Assembly (NCBI RefSeq): GCF_963678245.1
Contig: NZ_OY782776.1
Span: 62,001-126,000 of the forward strand
Reading direction: 5' to 3'
Source: an uncultured Sunxiuqinia sp.
GTDB taxonomy: Bacteria > Bacteroidota > Bacteroidia > Bacteroidales > Prolixibacteraceae
Length of the DNA stretch: 64,000 bases
Position numbers and translations under genes: made by a program. Positions 9,405-16,910 of the stretch are shown here, piece by piece. Position 1 is the first letter of the stretch; each line of letters starts with the position of its first letter. The notes beneath the pieces were generated by a model. That model was given only the letters and a program-made list of their open reading frames with translations, searched no databases and was not told the DNA's origin.

Positions 9405-9773
9405 ATGATTTATAGACTTGGACTTTTATTTCTTGCAATAATATTTCTCTTTTCATGTAATCGAGATGTAAAATTTAATAGTGAAGAATGGAAAAAAGCA
9501 GGTGGAGAAAACATTACTACAGATAAAAGATCAACAATGGTGAATGATTTAATAGAAAGAGAAATTTTATTAAATAAAACTGAACCTGAAATACTAAAAA
9601 TGATTGGTTATCCTTCTAGACTTCATGGACAAGAAATAGACTCAATAAAATACTTTGCGGTCCAAGAATATTATAGTTGGGGAGATATTGATCCAAAAGA
9701 AATGACTTTTTTGAAAATCATATTTGGTAAAGACGGAAAATCAAATTCCATTGAAATTTTTTCAACTAAATAA
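9405..9773 (+). CDS. C1: small lipoprotein, BamE/SmpA-like
   Basis: 122 residues from the ATG at 9405. A GTG at 9375 is in frame but would add ten polar residues before a good lipoprotein signal (FLAIIFLFSC), so the ATG is preferred. After the lipobox Cys comes a small domain with LNKTEPEILKMIGYPSR, resembling the helix-turn of SmpA/OmlA (BamE-like) folds. It is probably anchored in the inner or outer membrane. Function is unknown. It is the only gene of the first cassette and would be nearest to any promoter in the attI region. Confidence 0.7.
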   Translation: MIYRLGLLFLAIIFLFSCNRDVKFNSEEWKKAGGENITTDKRSTMVNDLIEREILLNKTEPEILKMIGYPSRLHGQEIDSIKYFAVQEYYSWGDIDPKEMTFLKIIFGKDGKSNSIEIFSTK

Positions 9774-9784
9774 AAAAAGCACGA

Positions 9785-9855
9785 AAGCACAACACAGGCT
9801 AATAAGCCATAGCGCCCTTCGGGACGCAACGGCTCATAGCCTCAAACGTTATGGT
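9785..9855 (+). repeat. attC1 (cassette recombination site)
   Basis: R'' AAGCACAAC at 9785-9793 complements the start of C1. Arms AGGCTAATAAGCC and GGCTCATAGCCT pair, with inner hairpin GCCCTTCGGGAC. It ends CAAACG|TTATGG with the junction after 9848. At ~70 bp it is the shortest site of the array. Confidence 0.75.
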
Positions 9856-10380
9856 TCATATTGAACCCAGGAAGCAAAAAAAGCCACGATTACGGGATTT
9901 TTAAGCTAAAAATGTTCTTAGGGAAGGAATTGAAAACAGAAAAAAATGCCGGTTTAGGCATTTGTCCCAGTCGTTGTAACGGTCGGTTACCGTTGAAGCT
10001 GGCTTCTTGACGTAAGTAACGTCTGCAACGACTGAAGCGAAGTTCGGGAAAAAAAATGACAAAGTCAAGTCTTTTATTTCGCGAGCTTTCTGATTTTCAA
10101 TGAATGAGCAGGGAGAACATTTTACATAAATTCAAAATAAATAATTAGTTTTAAAGGAAATTTTGAATCAACGAACCGTTTAAAATATTATACGGGCAAA
10201 AAGAAAAAATAAATTTTAAACGGATAAGCCGCTTAAAAACCCGACAATACAGTGAACTATCCTTATACGAATATAAAGTTAATACCCTGTATTTTAAAGT
10301 GGCTTTTAGGGGCAGCGGGCTGGATTCAAAACGCCCGTATTTTATTGGAAGAAGAAGAAAAACAAAAATAAAATACGTAA
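9856..10380 (+). other. C2: cassette without a convincing gene
   Basis: About 525 bp with only short, low-quality ORFs on either strand (67 codons at 10299, 77 codons on minus), neither with a believable product. An inverted repeat CAGTCGTTG (9968-9976) / CAACGACTG (10026-10034) encloses a smaller AACGG...CCGTT stem, so a structured RNA is possible. The boundaries are well defined because TTATGGTT at its start matches R'' AACCATAAC at its end. Confidence 0.5.
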
Positions 10381-10512
10381 CCATAACAACTTGTATATTT
10401 CATACCGGGGACAGGAATTCCCCGGAGCCGGTTTCCCGCGCATTTTTTCCCTTTTTTATGAAAAGGGGCCATCCCGCAAACCGGTACGAAACATACAATT
10501 AAACGTTGTGTT
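10381..10512 (+). repeat. attC2
   Basis: R'' CCATAAC at 10381-10387. Left arm ACTTGTATATTTCATACCGG pairs with right arm CCGGTACGAAACATACAATT. Inner hairpin GGGGACAGGAATTCCCC. Ends AAACG|TTGTGTT, junction after 10505. Confidence 0.8.
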
Positions 10513-10566
10513 CAATTATAAAAATGAGAAAATAACATATTCTGACAATCAACTAAAAAATAAAAT

Positions 10567-11193
10567 ATGAGAGTCTTTTTTAGTTATTCACATGACAATG
10601 ATAATCATAAGAATTGGGTTCTTAATCTTGCGAATGATTTAAAAGCAAGGGGATTTGAACCAATTTTAGACCAAACACATTTAAAGCCAGGAAAAGATAT
10701 TTTGCATTTTGCTGAGTCAGCAGTTGAATCATCAACGTATGTTTTAATGATTTGTACACCAAATTATGCCCTTAAAGCGAATAATAGAACTTTTGGCGTT
10801 GGGTGGGAAGTTTCAATGATTACATCTGAATTATTTAATGGAGCAGATGGAAAATTCATTGCGATTTTGAAAGATGGCGAACCCGAGATATCGATTCCCA
10901 AATTTATGAAGACCAAATTATATGTTGATGTTCGAGATTCAGAATTTACAACTGCATGGGATGATTTGTGTAATCATATGCACAATAATGGAGACTCGGA
11001 CCAAATAGGTAGTTTATTATTTGAAGCCTTGTTTAAATATGACAAAAACCGAATATACGACCAGCCAAGACTTCAAGAGTTGAAAAGATTTACCCAATTT
11101 ATTGAAACTGGTAAGAATTCGGATAATCGTTGGTATGTGCTGAGAAAAGACCCAATAAAAGGAGATTTAGCAACAATTTTATTTAAAGAATAA
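10567..11193 (+). CDS. C3: TIR/SEFIR-like domain protein
   Basis: 208 residues with no signal peptide. The N-terminal ~150 residues resemble the SEFIR/TIR fold: VFFSYSHDN at the first strand, WVLNLANDLKARGFEPILDQ, LKPGKDI, then VLMICTPNYALKANNR and GVGWE. The C-terminal ~60 residues have no recognised domain. Bacterial TIR-family proteins often degrade NAD+ or signal in anti-phage defence, so a defensive role is plausible, but no partner gene accompanies it in the cassette. Whether it is an enzyme or an adaptor cannot be decided by eye. Confidence 0.75.
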   Translation: MRVFFSYSHDNDNHKNWVLNLANDLKARGFEPILDQTHLKPGKDILHFAESAVESSTYVLMICTPNYALKANNRTFGVGWEVSMITSELFNGADGKFIAILKDGEPEISIPKFMKTKLYVDVRDSEFTTAWDDLCNHMHNNGDSDQIGSLLFEALFKYDKNRIYDQPRLQELKRFTQFIETGKNSDNRWYVLRKDPIKGDLATILFKE

Positions 11194-11208
11194 TAGATGA
11201 AAATAACT

Positions 11209-11342
11209 GAACACAACAAATTGTATATGGCAGTCGGGGGTTTTAGCGGTCTGAAAAGTCAGACCTTGTGCCCACTTTCCTGCGGGTCTGACAGGGTTTG
11301 TCTTCGAAATCCCGCCCGACCACATACAAGTGACCGTTGGCA
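11209..11342 (+). repeat. attC3 (class A)
   Basis: R'' GAACACAAC (11209-11217) matches the C3 start over ten bases. Class A body: TTGTATATGG pairs with CCACATACAA, with inner hairpin GGTCTGA/TCAGACC and an apical hairpin near 11293. Ends GACCG|TTGGCA, junction after 11336. Confidence 0.85.
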
Positions 11343-11363
11343 TTCATTTTAAAAAACAAGAAT

Positions 11364-11702
11364 ATGGCTATATCAATAAACTCGTTAGAAACTTTACAAC
11401 AATATCTTTCTGGTGTTTTAAATAGAGCAGGACACCATGCAGGAAATGTAGAAGGAGTTTCGTTGGCACTTTTAGGTGCGATTATTTGGAAATCAGATGG
11501 AGAAATAGAAGTAAGAGAATATAATGGAAGTCCTGCAAATATGCTCTGGTTTTGGGTTGGTAAAAATAGATATGCAATATCGTACAATCATCAAACAGAA
11601 CAAATAGAACTTAAGGAAAGAACGCATAAAGGAGGAGTTTTGTATTCTTTTGATAATTCAACTACATATCAGGAACTAATAGAAATTTTCAAAGGTTTAT
11701 GA
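11364..11702 (+). CDS. C4a: hypothetical protein paired with Shedu-like gene
   Basis: 112 residues from the ATG at 11364. An in-frame TTG at 11337 coincides with the cassette junction and is rejected as a start. The N-terminus has VLNRAGHHAGNVEGVSLALLGAIIW, followed by a beta-rich half (VREYNGSPANMLWFWVGKNRYAISYNH is split by strands). No signal peptide or membrane segment; no family recognised. Its stop overlaps the next gene's start (ATGA), so the two are translationally coupled and are likely functional partners. Confidence 0.7.
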   Translation: MAISINSLETLQQYLSGVLNRAGHHAGNVEGVSLALLGAIIWKSDGEIEVREYNGSPANMLWFWVGKNRYAISYNHQTEQIELKERTHKGGVLYSFDNSTTYQELIEIFKGL

Positions 11703-12349
11703 CAATGAGTGTTTGGAATGTCAATAAAGCAGAACAACAACTAAATAAGTCATTTGACAACAACTCGGAAACGGAGTTACTAAAAGTCTTAAAAAATAAT
11801 TCATTCTTATTTTATGAATTATACTCCCGTAAATATGGAATTCAACCAAACTTTAAGGAGATTTCATTTGGGGGAAAATATAGATGCGACTTTGCTTGGC
11901 TTAATGACAATTCAGATGGACCAGAATGGGTTTTAGTTGAAATTGAAAAACCCAAAATGGAGCTATTTGCTAAAAACCTTGAACCACGTGCGGAGTTAAA
12001 TCATTCGATAGAACAAGTTAAAAGTTGGATTAGGTATTTCAATGAGAACCCAGCAGAGAAAAGACGAATTTTTGGAGCTGTTTCAAGATTCAAATATATT
12101 CTGGTGGCTGGAGACATTGAGGACTGGGGGACTGAGGCTGCCATAAAATGGAGAGCATATCATAATTCCGTTGACCCAATTGAAATCAGAAGTTCCAATA
12201 TTTTTAAAAAAGCTATTAAGATTGCGAAAGAAAAACCTGAAGAACTTTGGTCTTTTGAGGAAAATCCAAAATCACTAAAATCCGCCGAGCTTGAGTCTTA
12301 TTGGACAAATTATAAATACATGGATAGATGGAGACAAATAATGAAATAA
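11699..12349 (+). CDS. C4b: Shedu-like (DUF4263) PD-(D/E)XK nuclease
   Basis: 216 residues. The pattern RCDFAWL (D64), then VLVEIEKP (E81, E83, K84) and a following SIEQVKSW with a conserved Gln fits the DUF4263 nuclease core of Shedu (SduA) anti-phage proteins. The C-terminal tail is helical and contains YILVAGDIEDWG, a further core strand. Shedu proteins cut nucleic acid to block phage. Coupled to C4a by an ATGA overlap. The family match is by eye and the acid/Lys arrangement (EIEK) is slightly atypical. Confidence 0.65.
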   Translation: MTMSVWNVNKAEQQLNKSFDNNSETELLKVLKNNSFLFYELYSRKYGIQPNFKEISFGGKYRCDFAWLNDNSDGPEWVLVEIEKPKMELFAKNLEPRAELNHSIEQVKSWIRYFNENPAEKRRIFGAVSRFKYILVAGDIEDWGTEAAIKWRAYHNSVDPIEIRSSNIFKKAIKIAKEKPEELWSFEENPKSLKSAELESYWTNYKYMDRWRQIMK

Positions 12350-12362
12350 AGAAAAAAACGAA

Positions 12363-12494
12363 ATGCCAACAAATTGTATATGGCAGGCGGGGTTTTAGCG
12401 GTCTGACAAGTCAGACCTTGCGCCCACTTTCCTGCGGGTCTGACAGGATTTCTTCCAGAAATCCCGCCCGACCACATACAAGTGACCGTTACCT
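12363..12494 (+). repeat. attC4 (class A)
   Basis: R'' ATGCCAAC at 12363-12370 matches the C4 start. Stem GGTCTGAC (12400-12407) / GTCAGACC (12410-12417). Apical stem GGATTTC (12446-12452) / GAAATCC (12458-12464). Ends GACCG|TTACC, junction after 12488. Confidence 0.85.
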
Positions 12495-12562
12495 GCAAGC
12501 TGAAAAAACTCACCGAAAGACAATAATAAAAATATTAATAAACTAACTGAATAATATATTAT

Positions 12563-12979
12563 ATGCCAGAAATCACATTTGAATATTGGAATAAACTCGC
12601 TGAACAAGTAATTATGATTAGCTCGTTATTAGGAGGTTTTTCGATTGCGATAATTGCAAATTTTTTAGTTTCTGATTTGAACACAAAATTGTCAAAATCA
12701 ATTATGACAGTCTCGACTTTAGCATCTAGTTTCTTTTTGATTACCATTTTTGCTATGACTAATTTATTAATGAAAACAACTGTTGGATATCCTTTTAAAG
12801 TAACTGATAATGATTTAATGCTTCCTAGAGCAGTTGGAGTGATTGCATTTTTTATCGGTATATTATCTTTACTTATTTTGATTTCAATGTCAGGTTGGAC
12901 GAAATCCAAAAAAATGGGCAGGTTTACAACAACACTTGGAATAATAACAACGATATTGATATTGCTAATGACAACTTAA
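12563..12979 (+). CDS. C5: small four-helix membrane protein
   Basis: 138 residues with four predicted hydrophobic helices (about residues 17-36, 47-66, 86-107 and 120-137). Cytoplasmic loops carry Lys/Asn. No family recognised. Small multi-helix membrane proteins are common as effectors or immunity proteins in cassettes and defence islands, but nothing here assigns a function. Single gene of its cassette; start ATG 74 bases after the junction. Confidence 0.7.
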   Translation: MPEITFEYWNKLAEQVIMISSLLGGFSIAIIANFLVSDLNTKLSKSIMTVSTLASSFFLITIFAMTNLLMKTTVGYPFKVTDNDLMLPRAVGVIAFFIGILSLLILISMSGWTKSKKMGRFTTTLGIITTILILLMTT

Positions 12980-13002
12980 ATGAGTGAATTGAATAAAAGC
13001 CA

Positions 13003-13136
13003 GCAGGTAACAATGTATAACCGCAATTACGGCGGATTCGACTGCGTCCGAATCCACTCGGAATTGCTAAAGTCTGTGCCAAACCGAAAATTAACGCATA
13101 TTAACCCGTAACTGACGGTTATACGAGCCGTTGTGC
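13003..13136 (+). repeat. attC5 (class B)
   Basis: R'' GCAGGTAAC (13003-13011) matches the C5 start TTACCTGC. Left arm TGTATAACCGCAATTACGG pairs with right arm CCGTAACTGACGGTTATAC. Inner hairpin GGATTCGACTGCGTCCGAATCC. Ends GAGCCG|TTGTGC, junction after 13130. Close relative of attC22 at the far end. Confidence 0.85.
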
Positions 13137-13173
13137 TTAATGTAAATCGCTTGCGGGTAAATTTTCCAATATT

Positions 13174-14136
13174 ATGGATATTAAATTACCATATGCCTAT
13201 AAAGACGGGAAACTTGTAACTATTGACGATGTCGAAAAAGGACTAGCATGTAACTGTTATTGTCCTAATTGTAAATCTAGATTACTAGCTCGTCATGGAA
13301 ATATAAGAGAACATCACTTTTCTCATTATAAAAATGAAGATTGTGGATGGAAAGGGGAATCAATAATCCATAAGTTGTCAAAAGATATAATATCCAAGCA
13401 CAAATTTATTAAAGCACCTAGACTTTTATGGCAGACAAAGCCAGAGATAATAATCTACGATGAGACATATATTCCAATTGATAAAATTAAATTAGAGCAT
13501 AAAATTGATAAAATCATTCCCGATATATTAATTGAATCAAAAGGCAAAGAGTTAATTATAGAATTAAAAGTAAGTCACGGCATTAACTATGATAAATATT
13601 TAAAAATTAAAAGATTAAACATATCAACAATTGAGATTGATGTAAGAGAATTGATTAATCAATTATTTAAACAAAAGGACTATTATTTAACTGACCCAAA
13701 ATTTGAAGATGCTTTAGTAAATAATCCAAATTGTAAATACTGGATATTCAATACTGAAAAGGAACGATTAAGAAAAATTATTCTAAAAGATTACTCAAAA
13801 AAATTATTAATCAAAAGATTAAAGTCCAATCAAGACTTTTATTGTGACTTAATATATGTCGATGATTGTCCTATTTCCAAAAGGACTTGGAATTCTGGAT
13901 TCAAAGAAGGTAAATCATATGCAAAAATTGAAGAAGATTGCAGACTCTGTAAATATTTTTTAGGCTCATCAAAATTTAACAACTATGATTCTAATACTGC
14001 AATGGAATTATTCGAATCTGGATTTATATACTGCTTTGGACATTTAAGTACTAAAACAGACTACCAGATTGATAGTATTATCTATAACAATAAAAAGAAA
14101 ATAAATTATAAAAACACTAAGCACAACATTTTGTAA
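13174..14136 (+). CDS. C6: CoiA-like zinc/PD-(D/E)XK nuclease
   Basis: 320 residues. The N-terminus has a Cys/His cluster (CNCYCPNC near residues 26-33, then REHHFSHY and C57) followed by GESIIHKLSK, the arrangement of competence-protein CoiA-like nucleases. The catalytic core is visible as IPDILIE (D117) and IIELKV (E130, K132). A second Cys group (CRLCKYF, CFGH) lies near the C-terminus. CoiA-like nucleases occur in competence and in defence. The stop codon lies inside the left arm of attC6, as is usual for integron cassettes. Confidence 0.65.
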   Translation: MDIKLPYAYKDGKLVTIDDVEKGLACNCYCPNCKSRLLARHGNIREHHFSHYKNEDCGWKGESIIHKLSKDIISKHKFIKAPRLLWQTKPEIIIYDETYIPIDKIKLEHKIDKIIPDILIESKGKELIIELKVSHGINYDKYLKIKRLNISTIEIDVRELINQLFKQKDYYLTDPKFEDALVNNPNCKYWIFNTEKERLRKIILKDYSKKLLIKRLKSNQDFYCDLIYVDDCPISKRTWNSGFKEGKSYAKIEEDCRLCKYFLGSSKFNNYDSNTAMELFESGFIYCFGHLSTKTDYQIDSIIYNNKKKINYKNTKHNIL

Positions 14137-14254
14137 ATTGCATTGCGGTGTTCGGTGCAGGTTGCCGCTCTGGATTCCCGCATGATTGTCTTCGTCCTTG
14201 CGGACGGACAATCACTCGCAATCCGCAACGACAACTTACAATTTTCCGTTAACG
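14119..14254 (+). repeat. attC6 (class C)
   Basis: R'' AAGCACAAC (14119-14127) matches the C6 start over ten bases. Left arm TTTTGTAAATTGCATTGCGG pairs with CCGCAACGACAACTTACAA. Inner hairpin GATTGTC...GGACAATC. Ends TTCCG|TTAACGG, junction after 14248. Overlaps the last 18 bases of the upstream gene. Confidence 0.85.
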
Positions 14255-14725
14255 GCAAGTTTGAAAAAAATAAATTGGTGGTTATCTAAATCGTTCGTTC
14301 TTTGGTTTTTCGCTCGCTTGTAAAGTTGCTGTCACAAAACTTGCAAAGTAAAGTTTGGTGCAATTGCCAATTTTCGCAGTTTGACAATTTCCCAAAACTG
14401 TTTTGCAGCCTGAATGTCTAGCACATTTTTAGGAACAGTCGGTGGTTATTTGACAGTTTGATTTCTGGGCCGGTTGCTATCTGGGCTGGAATTAAAAAAA
14501 TTGGCGGACAGTTTTGTACTCGCAAGTTTTCCTCCAGCGGCATAAGTCAGGAATGGCAAAACTCACGTTTCGGCGGGGCAAACCGCCGTTGGTTACCTGC
14601 AACCCACAAGCAACTTTGACTTTGGGGTTGAGAAAAAAATTAAAATGCGATGTAGTTATTTGAAACTTTTGCTCGGAAAATGATATTTTTATACTGTTAA
14701 CAAACTGACCATGAATAAAAAACCA
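14255..14725 (+). other. C7: gene-less cassette, first copy
   Basis: About 470 bp with no credible ORF; nearly identical to C11 (20227-20699). A reverse ORF exists here, but single-base indels between the copies break it, arguing against coding. Local stems include GGCGGGGCAAACCGCC near 14574. It could encode a structured RNA or supply a promoter. Confidence 0.6.
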
Positions 14726-14859
14726 GCCGTTAACAAGTTGTACATGGCAGGCGGGGGTTTTAGCGGTCTGACAAGTCAGACCTCGTTCCCTCTTTCCTGC
14801 GGGTCTGACACTCCCGATTGCATCGGGACCGCCCGACCACATACAAGTGACCGTTGGCG
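14726..14859 (+). repeat. attC7 (class A)
   Basis: R'' GCCGTTAAC (14726-14734) matches the start of C7. Class A body with inner stem GGTCTGAC/GTCAGACC. The apical stem is TCCCGAT (14812-14818) / ATCGGGA (14822-14828), different in sequence from attC4 but still perfectly paired. Ends GACCG|TTGGCG, junction after 14853. Confidence 0.85.
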
Positions 14860-14880
14860 TGCATTATAAAAAGACTGCAA

Positions 14881-15645
14881 ATGAAGAACATTATCTTAGG
14901 ATTATTAGCTATTATTTCTGTTCAAGTATTAGGACAGAATAATGATAAAATAGACTTTACAACAGAAATTAAAGGTTTTGATATTTCTAACCTATTGACT
15001 CTTTCTGAATTTAATATTGAAGCTAGTGACGAAATCGTAGGTAGACCTGAACCATTAGGATATATTGGAGAAAACTATCTTAGGTTTCGAATTCATTTTA
15101 TTTCAGTAATTCAAAATCCGAAAAATTCAATGGAATACTTTGTTTACGGTAAATCAAAAGTAAAAAATAACATATGTGACTTTCAAGGAATTTTGACCGT
15201 AGAAAAGGCAATGCTGTTTGCCGAATCTGAATTTCCTACTTTTAAACAAGGACTATTTAATGGAAAATATGAATTCTTTGAAAACCCAAACCAAAAAGGG
15301 ACAGGGGTTTTTAAAGGAAGGTTTCATACATTTTTTTACATTGACACAGACGGAAAAATTAAATATGATGCATTAATGTTTGTAGCAGACGGATTTGAAA
15401 ATAACCAGTTTGAAGGAACATGGACAAGCTATAATTCAGGTAATCCTAAAAAATGCAACTGGGGAGACTTTAGAATACCTGACAGTGGAAATTTTGATAG
15501 TGGTGCTGGCGAATTTGGACCGAATTCTAAATATGCCGAATTTGGTTGGGAAAGTTATTTAAAGGCATGGATATATAATCCCAATAGTCCAGGAGTGGAA
15601 GAAGCGAGAAAAGTTGAATCAGAAAAATGGTGGATAGAAAAATAA
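14881..15645 (+). CDS. C8: secreted protein of unknown function
   Basis: 254 residues from the ATG at 14881, preferred because it starts a clean signal peptide (NIILGLLAIISVQVLGQ/NN); an earlier in-frame TTG lies on the junction itself. The mature part is beta-rich with many aromatic residues: GENYLRFRIHFISV, GKYEFFENPNQKGTG, FKGRFHTFFYID, FEGTWTSYNSGNPKKCNWG. The repeated G-x-F/Y-x-G-x pattern suggests an antiparallel barrel or calycin-like fold. No known family recognised. Probably periplasmic. Confidence 0.7.
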   Translation: MKNIILGLLAIISVQVLGQNNDKIDFTTEIKGFDISNLLTLSEFNIEASDEIVGRPEPLGYIGENYLRFRIHFISVIQNPKNSMEYFVYGKSKVKNNICDFQGILTVEKAMLFAESEFPTFKQGLFNGKYEFFENPNQKGTGVFKGRFHTFFYIDTDGKIKYDALMFVADGFENNQFEGTWTSYNSGNPKKCNWGDFRIPDSGNFDSGAGEFGPNSKYAEFGWESYLKAWIYNPNSPGVEEARKVESEKWWIEK

Positions 15646-15648
15646 CGA

Positions 15649-15839
15649 CACGCCAACAAAATGTAAATGTAATGCGGGTTTCAGCGGGTAATCAAACCAC
15701 AGTTCTCCGTTGCAGCACCGCCAATTCGTCTTTGACGATTGACGGAAAATTTGAAATATTGAATAAACGAATTGGCTCCGTGCGGTTTTGAAAGTTCATC
15801 ACTTTTAATCCCGCACTCCACTTACATAACCCGTTAGCG
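15649..15839 (+). repeat. attC8
   Basis: R'' CACGCCAAC (15649-15657) matches the C8 start. Left arm ATGTAAATGTAATGCGGG pairs with right arm CCCGCACTCCACTTACAT. A long inner stem uses GCCAATTCGT and ACGAATTGGC. Ends AACCCG|TTAGCGG, junction after 15833. At ~190 bp it is the longest intact site. Confidence 0.8.
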
Positions 15840-15878
15840 GCAACGAAAATACAGCACCTATAATCGAAAACAATCCTT

Positions 15879-16763
15879 ATGAAATTGATTAAATTAATAA
15901 CAGTAATTCTTCTTTCGAGTACATTATGCTTTTGTCAGGAAAGAAAGTCAGAGACCGAAATAGATGAAGACTATTACCTCAAAGCCAAGAATAGCTTAGA
16001 TTCAGAAATAAATACGAATATTAATTACGATGACCCAAATCTTTACAAAAGGAATGATGTATACCTTGACAGTTTGAATCTGTTACTAAAAAAAGCATTA
16101 CAAAACCATCCATTGGAGAACACATTTATTAATAGTACAAGCTCGTTGGAAACACTCATCCCTGAATTAGGTTACGACAAATTAGACGGACTTCAAGTTA
16201 TTAGCGATTCATACACCATAACATATACAACCAAAAAGCTTTTAGACAACTATGGTAACGGTTACTATAATTTTGAAAAACTGAACACTATAGATTTAGG
16301 TCGCATTTTTCATTCATTACTTGCAGATGCGTCAGTTAGCGGAATCTGGTCGACAGAGATTACACCATTTGCCAATATAGAAAAATTATATTTCGTGATA
16401 ACATTGGAATCTCAAGACCCATATTACCTTCAACAAAAGACTGTTTATGCAATTTGGAATATCAAAAATCATATTTACATATTACGACCTAATTTTCTTG
16501 AAATAAAATTAAATGAGTGTGATTCAATTTGGGAAAGTGCTTCGCTTAATAAAAAAGAAAAACTTGATGCATATAAAAAGAATAACCCTGGTTTGACTAA
16601 TCAAGAGTATAATACACAAGACATAATTCTTGAAAAAGAAGCTTTTAATGAATATGGCCGATGTTATAATTCAGAAATGAATCAAAATATTATAGAAAAA
16701 GCACAAAAAGAGATAGTTACATTGATTGGAAACATAATAGAGAATAATAATCGCAGCCGCTAA
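15879..16763 (+). CDS. C9: exported protein of unknown function
   Basis: 294 residues with an N-terminal signal (LIKLITVILLSSTLCFC); the Cys could make it a lipoprotein, though LCFC is an imperfect lipobox. The mature protein is mixed alpha/beta with no recognised domain; notable strands are LYFVITLES and TVYAIWNIKNHIYIL. The C-terminal third is helical and charged. The TAA stop is part of the R'' box of attC9. Function unknown. Confidence 0.7.
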   Translation: MKLIKLITVILLSSTLCFCQERKSETEIDEDYYLKAKNSLDSEINTNINYDDPNLYKRNDVYLDSLNLLLKKALQNHPLENTFINSTSSLETLIPELGYDKLDGLQVISDSYTITYTTKKLLDNYGNGYYNFEKLNTIDLGRIFHSLLADASVSGIWSTEITPFANIEKLYFVITLESQDPYYLQQKTVYAIWNIKNHIYILRPNFLEIKLNECDSIWESASLNKKEKLDAYKKNNPGLTNQEYNTQDIILEKEAFNEYGRCYNSEMNQNIIEKAQKEIVTLIGNIIENNNRSR

Positions 16764-16888
16764 CATTTTGTAAATGTCATAGCCGAGACTGTGCGTATTT
16801 GAAGCCTTGTAACCCGCATCAACATTATCTCGGTTTGACAGGAAAGTAGCACGCAATCGGCTACGCCACTTACAATTTACCGTTAACG
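16756..16888 (+). repeat. attC9 (class D)
   Basis: R'' GCCGCTAAC (16756-16764) matches the C9 start TTAGCGGC. Left arm TTTTGTAAATGTCATAGCCG pairs with CGGCTACGCCACTTACAA. Ends TTACCG|TTAACGCC, junction after 16882. Contains the stop codon of the upstream gene. Related to attC13. Confidence 0.85.
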
Positions 16889-16910
16889 CCAAGCTAAAAA
16901 GACAGACTAC

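Noticed and set aside
10151-10502. ORFs of 77 (minus) and 67 (plus) codons in C2
   Set aside because: Low-complexity translations without domain features; the plus-strand one runs through attC2.
12310-12607. Short reverse ORFs over attC4 with similar peptides over attC3, attC7 and attC11
   Set aside because: The similarity of their translations comes from the repeated attC DNA, not from coding constraint.
14492-14842. Reverse-strand ORF of 116 codons across C7 and attC7, with a shorter relative at 20519-20719
   Set aside because: Indels between the two copies break the frame while the nucleotide sequence is conserved, and part of the ORF is attC sequence. It is not a conserved gene.
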